Positions 13,281 through 14,436 of a stretch of 14,436 bases of DNA are shown here, piece by piece. Position 1 is the first letter of the stretch. Every line of letters begins with the position of its first letter. A program made the position numbers and the translations under genes. Source of the stretch: CALDOK01 sp964481655 (GTDB taxonomy: Bacteria > Myxococcota_A > UBA796 > JAFGLY01); NCBI GenBank assembly GCA_964481655.1, contig CAYZVO010000229.1, forward strand, positions 1-14,436. Reading direction: 5' to 3'. The notes below the pieces were generated by a model. The model was not told the origin of the DNA and ran no database searches. It was given only the letters and a program-made list of their open reading frames with translations.

Positions 13281-14093
13281 TCAACGACGCAGCGAGCGAC
13301 GCCGGCGCAGAGGGATCAGGCCCAGCAGCCCGAGCAACAGCCACGCGAACCCACCCGTGCGGTGGGCGCCGATCGCGGAGCAGCCGCCCTCGGGGTCCTC
13401 GACCTTCTCGCCCCACACGCCCGTGTCCCAGGTCTCGCAGCCCTCGTCGTACTCGCCGTCACAGTCGTTGTCGAGGCCGTCGCAGAACTCGTAGGCGGCG
13501 GGGAACACCCACCCGTTGGTGTCGTCGCAGTCGCCCTCGGAGGCCAGGTAGCCGTCGCCGTCGAGGTCGTCGGCGTCGTCCTCGTCGATGGCGCCGTCGC
13601 AGTCGTCGTCCACGCCGTTGCCCAGCTGCTCTTCGGCCTCGGGGCTGATGGAGGCGTCGCCGTCGTCGCAGTCGCCGGCCTCTTCGGTCCAGCCGTCGCC
13701 GTCGTCGTCGTCGGCGTCGAAGCCTTCGTCGACCTCGCCGTCGCAGTCGTCGTCCATGCCGTTGCCCAGCTGCTCGGCCGCGTCGGGGTTGGTCTCGGCG
13801 TTGGTGTCGTCGCAGTCGCCCTCGTCCTCGGTCCAGCCGTCGCCGTCGTCGTCGTACAGCTCCGTGCCCTCGTCGATCTCGCCGTCGCAGTCGTTGTCAA
13901 CGCCGTCGGGCAGCTCGGGCGCGCCGGGATGGACCGCGTCGTCGAAGTCGTCGCAGTCGCCGCCCCAGGTGCTGAAGCCGTCGTGGTCGATGTCCTCGGA
14001 CTCGTCGTCCACCACGCCGTCGCAGTCGTCGTCGACGCCCTTGTCCAGGAGCTCGTAGCTGCCGGGGAAGACCGAGGCGTCGGTGTGGTCGCC
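13281..14093 (-). CDS. MopE-like Asp-repeat protein, C-terminal part with MYXO-CTERM tail (after in-frame TAG)
   Basis: This frame continues directly from the fragment at 14094-14436 after a TAG. It has about 270 codons. The repeats each contain a D.DGDGW/Y/F segment, DCDD, a Pro-containing loop and GVDDDCDGE.DEG, with a period of 45-48 residues (the two most alike are both 48). Such units (thrombospondin type 3/MopE-like) bind calcium or other metals in secreted proteins. The end is a clear MYXO-CTERM tag: GGCSAIGAHRTGG, a hydrophobic helix (FAWLLLGLLGLIPL) and RRRRSLRR. A GTG at 14015 could be called a start, but there is no RBS or signal peptide there, so this is best read as the second half of one gene whose beginning lies outside the window. 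The Cys in DCDD/DCDG units recur regularly. Confidence 0.8.
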   Translation of the reverse strand, partial: GDHTDASVFPGSYELLDKGVDDDCDGVVDDESEDIDHDGFSTWGGDCDDFDDAVHPGAPELPDGVDNDCDGEIDEGTELYDDDGDGWTEDEGDCDDTNAETNPDAAEQLGNGMDDDCDGEVDEGFDADDDDGDGWTEEAGDCDDGDASISPEAEEQLGNGVDDDCDGAIDEDDADDLDGDGYLASEGDCDDTNGWVFPAAYEFCDGLDNDCDGEYDEGCETWDTGVWGEKVEDPEGGCSAIGAHRTGGFAWLLLGLLGLIPLRRRRSLRR

Positions 14094-14436
14094 CTAGTCG
14101 AGCGGGGAGCTGTCGCGCTCGCCGTTGGCCAGGTGCTCGGCGCCGTCGGTGGCGCCCGCGGCGTCGGTGTCGTCGCAGTCGCCGTCGTCTTCGGTCCAGC
14201 CGTCGCCGTCGTCGTCGTAGGCTTCGGTGCCTTCGTCGGTGAGCCCGTCGCAGTCCTCGTCGACGCCGTCGGCGGTCTCGGTGGCCGCTGGGTTCACGCC
14301 CGGGTCGGTGTCGTCACAGTCGCCGCCGGCCTCGGAGAAGCCGTCGCCGTCGTCGTCGGACCAGGAGGTCTCCTCGTCGACCTCGCCGTCGCAGTCCTCG
14401 TCCACGCCGTCGGTGGTCTCGGTGGCGCCGGGGTGC
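13440..14436. repeat. Tandem repeats of about 135-146 bases encoding Asp-rich units
   Basis: The anchor GTCGCAGTC/GTCACAGTC (Asp-Cys-Asp codons on the - strand) recurs near 13459, 13592, 13738, 13883, 14020, 14248 and 14389. The spacing is mostly 135-146 bases. The one long gap (14020 to 14248) equals a full unit plus a shortened, damaged unit. Runs of GTC (Asp codon GAC on the other strand) add microsatellite character. Confidence 0.7.
14094..14436 (-). CDS. MopE-like Asp-repeat protein, upstream part, open at window end
   Basis: The frame is open through the right edge (it reads HPGATETTDGVDEDCDG from 14435), so the true start and signal peptide are outside the window. It holds about two and a half repeat units (DDDGDGFSEAGGDCDDTDPG, DDDGDGWTEDDGDCDDTDAA) of the same kind and register as the downstream part. 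The unit beginning at AEHLANG then degrades: NGERDSSPLD replaces the expected NG-x-DDDCDG sequence, and a TAG stop follows at 14096-14094. The same frame then resumes with GDHTDASVFPGSYE. Compared with normal units, about 17-20 codons are missing there. The damage could be a real nonsense mutation with a repeat deletion, or a collapse of repeats during assembly. Confidence 0.75.
   Translation of the reverse strand, partial: HPGATETTDGVDEDCDGEVDEETSWSDDDGDGFSEAGGDCDDTDPGVNPAATETADGVDEDCDGLTDEGTEAYDDDGDGWTEDDGDCDDTDAAGATDGAEHLANGERDSSPLD

Noticed and set aside
13279..13284. Perfect TTGACA on the - strand
   Set aside because: It overlaps the stop codon of the MopE-like gene and has no -10 element at 16-18 bases downstream. 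A lone TACAAT at 13230-13235 is at the wrong distance, so I do not call a promoter.
13440..14436. Regular repeats resembling a CRISPR array
   Set aside because: The repeats are about 135-146 bases, lie in frame and encode Asp-rich protein units, with no short repeat/spacer alternation and no cas genes.

Overview
The window is very GC-rich, with codons ending almost always in G or C and many Asp (GAC) and Gly/Ala codons. It is densely packed with protein genes, and I saw no tRNA, rRNA, insertion sequence or CRISPR array. Three features suggest a Myxococcota-type (former deltaproteobacterial) chromosome: C-terminal sorting tags of the MYXO-CTERM kind (Cys, hydrophobic helix, Arg cluster), secreted proteins full of MopE/thrombospondin-3-like Asp repeats, and a candidate sigma-54 promoter. 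This taxonomic placement is inference from gene style, not a measured match.

Left part (1-7830): a polyphosphate neighbourhood. On the + strand are the 3' part of a PPK2-family kinase (1-633), a 1-base-overlapping 38-residue Lys/Cys-rich mini-protein (633-749) and a CHAD-domain protein (781-1695). Facing them on the - strand, and read right to left, is a compact run: a GH88/GH105-like lipoprotein (7806-6658), a SixA-type phosphohistidine phosphatase (6654-6151), a Ppx/GppA exopolyphosphatase (6096-4561), PPK1 (4542-2437) and a two-FHA-domain protein (2399-1692). The convergent CHAD and FHA genes overlap by exactly CTAG, so their stop codons share bases. Between them these genes can make polyP (PPK1), use it (PPK2), degrade it (Ppx) and bind it (CHAD).

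Middle (7827-8785): a strong hairpin terminator, a two-LysM lipoprotein gene (8722-7877) and, upstream of it, a sigma-54-like -24/-12 element.

Right part (8891-14436): a cell-surface cluster, all on the - strand. Read right to left it holds a MopE-like repeat protein with a MYXO-CTERM tail (interrupted by an in-frame TAG and running off the window), a lipoprotein with metal-binding repeats and a parallel beta-helix (13188-11814, frame broken in a G-rich insertion), a gingipain-family C25 peptidase with a MYXO-CTERM tail (11790-10249), and a second, paralogous repeat/beta-helix lipoprotein (10252-8891). The last two overlap by ATGA. The protease is therefore sandwiched between two related lipoproteins that both end in Cys-rich tails. 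Two places (12798-12909 and about 14080-14130) look corrupted or mutated. Both lie in the repetitive Asp-rich coding DNA and may be assembly artefacts. The first could also be a phase-variable poly-G tract.
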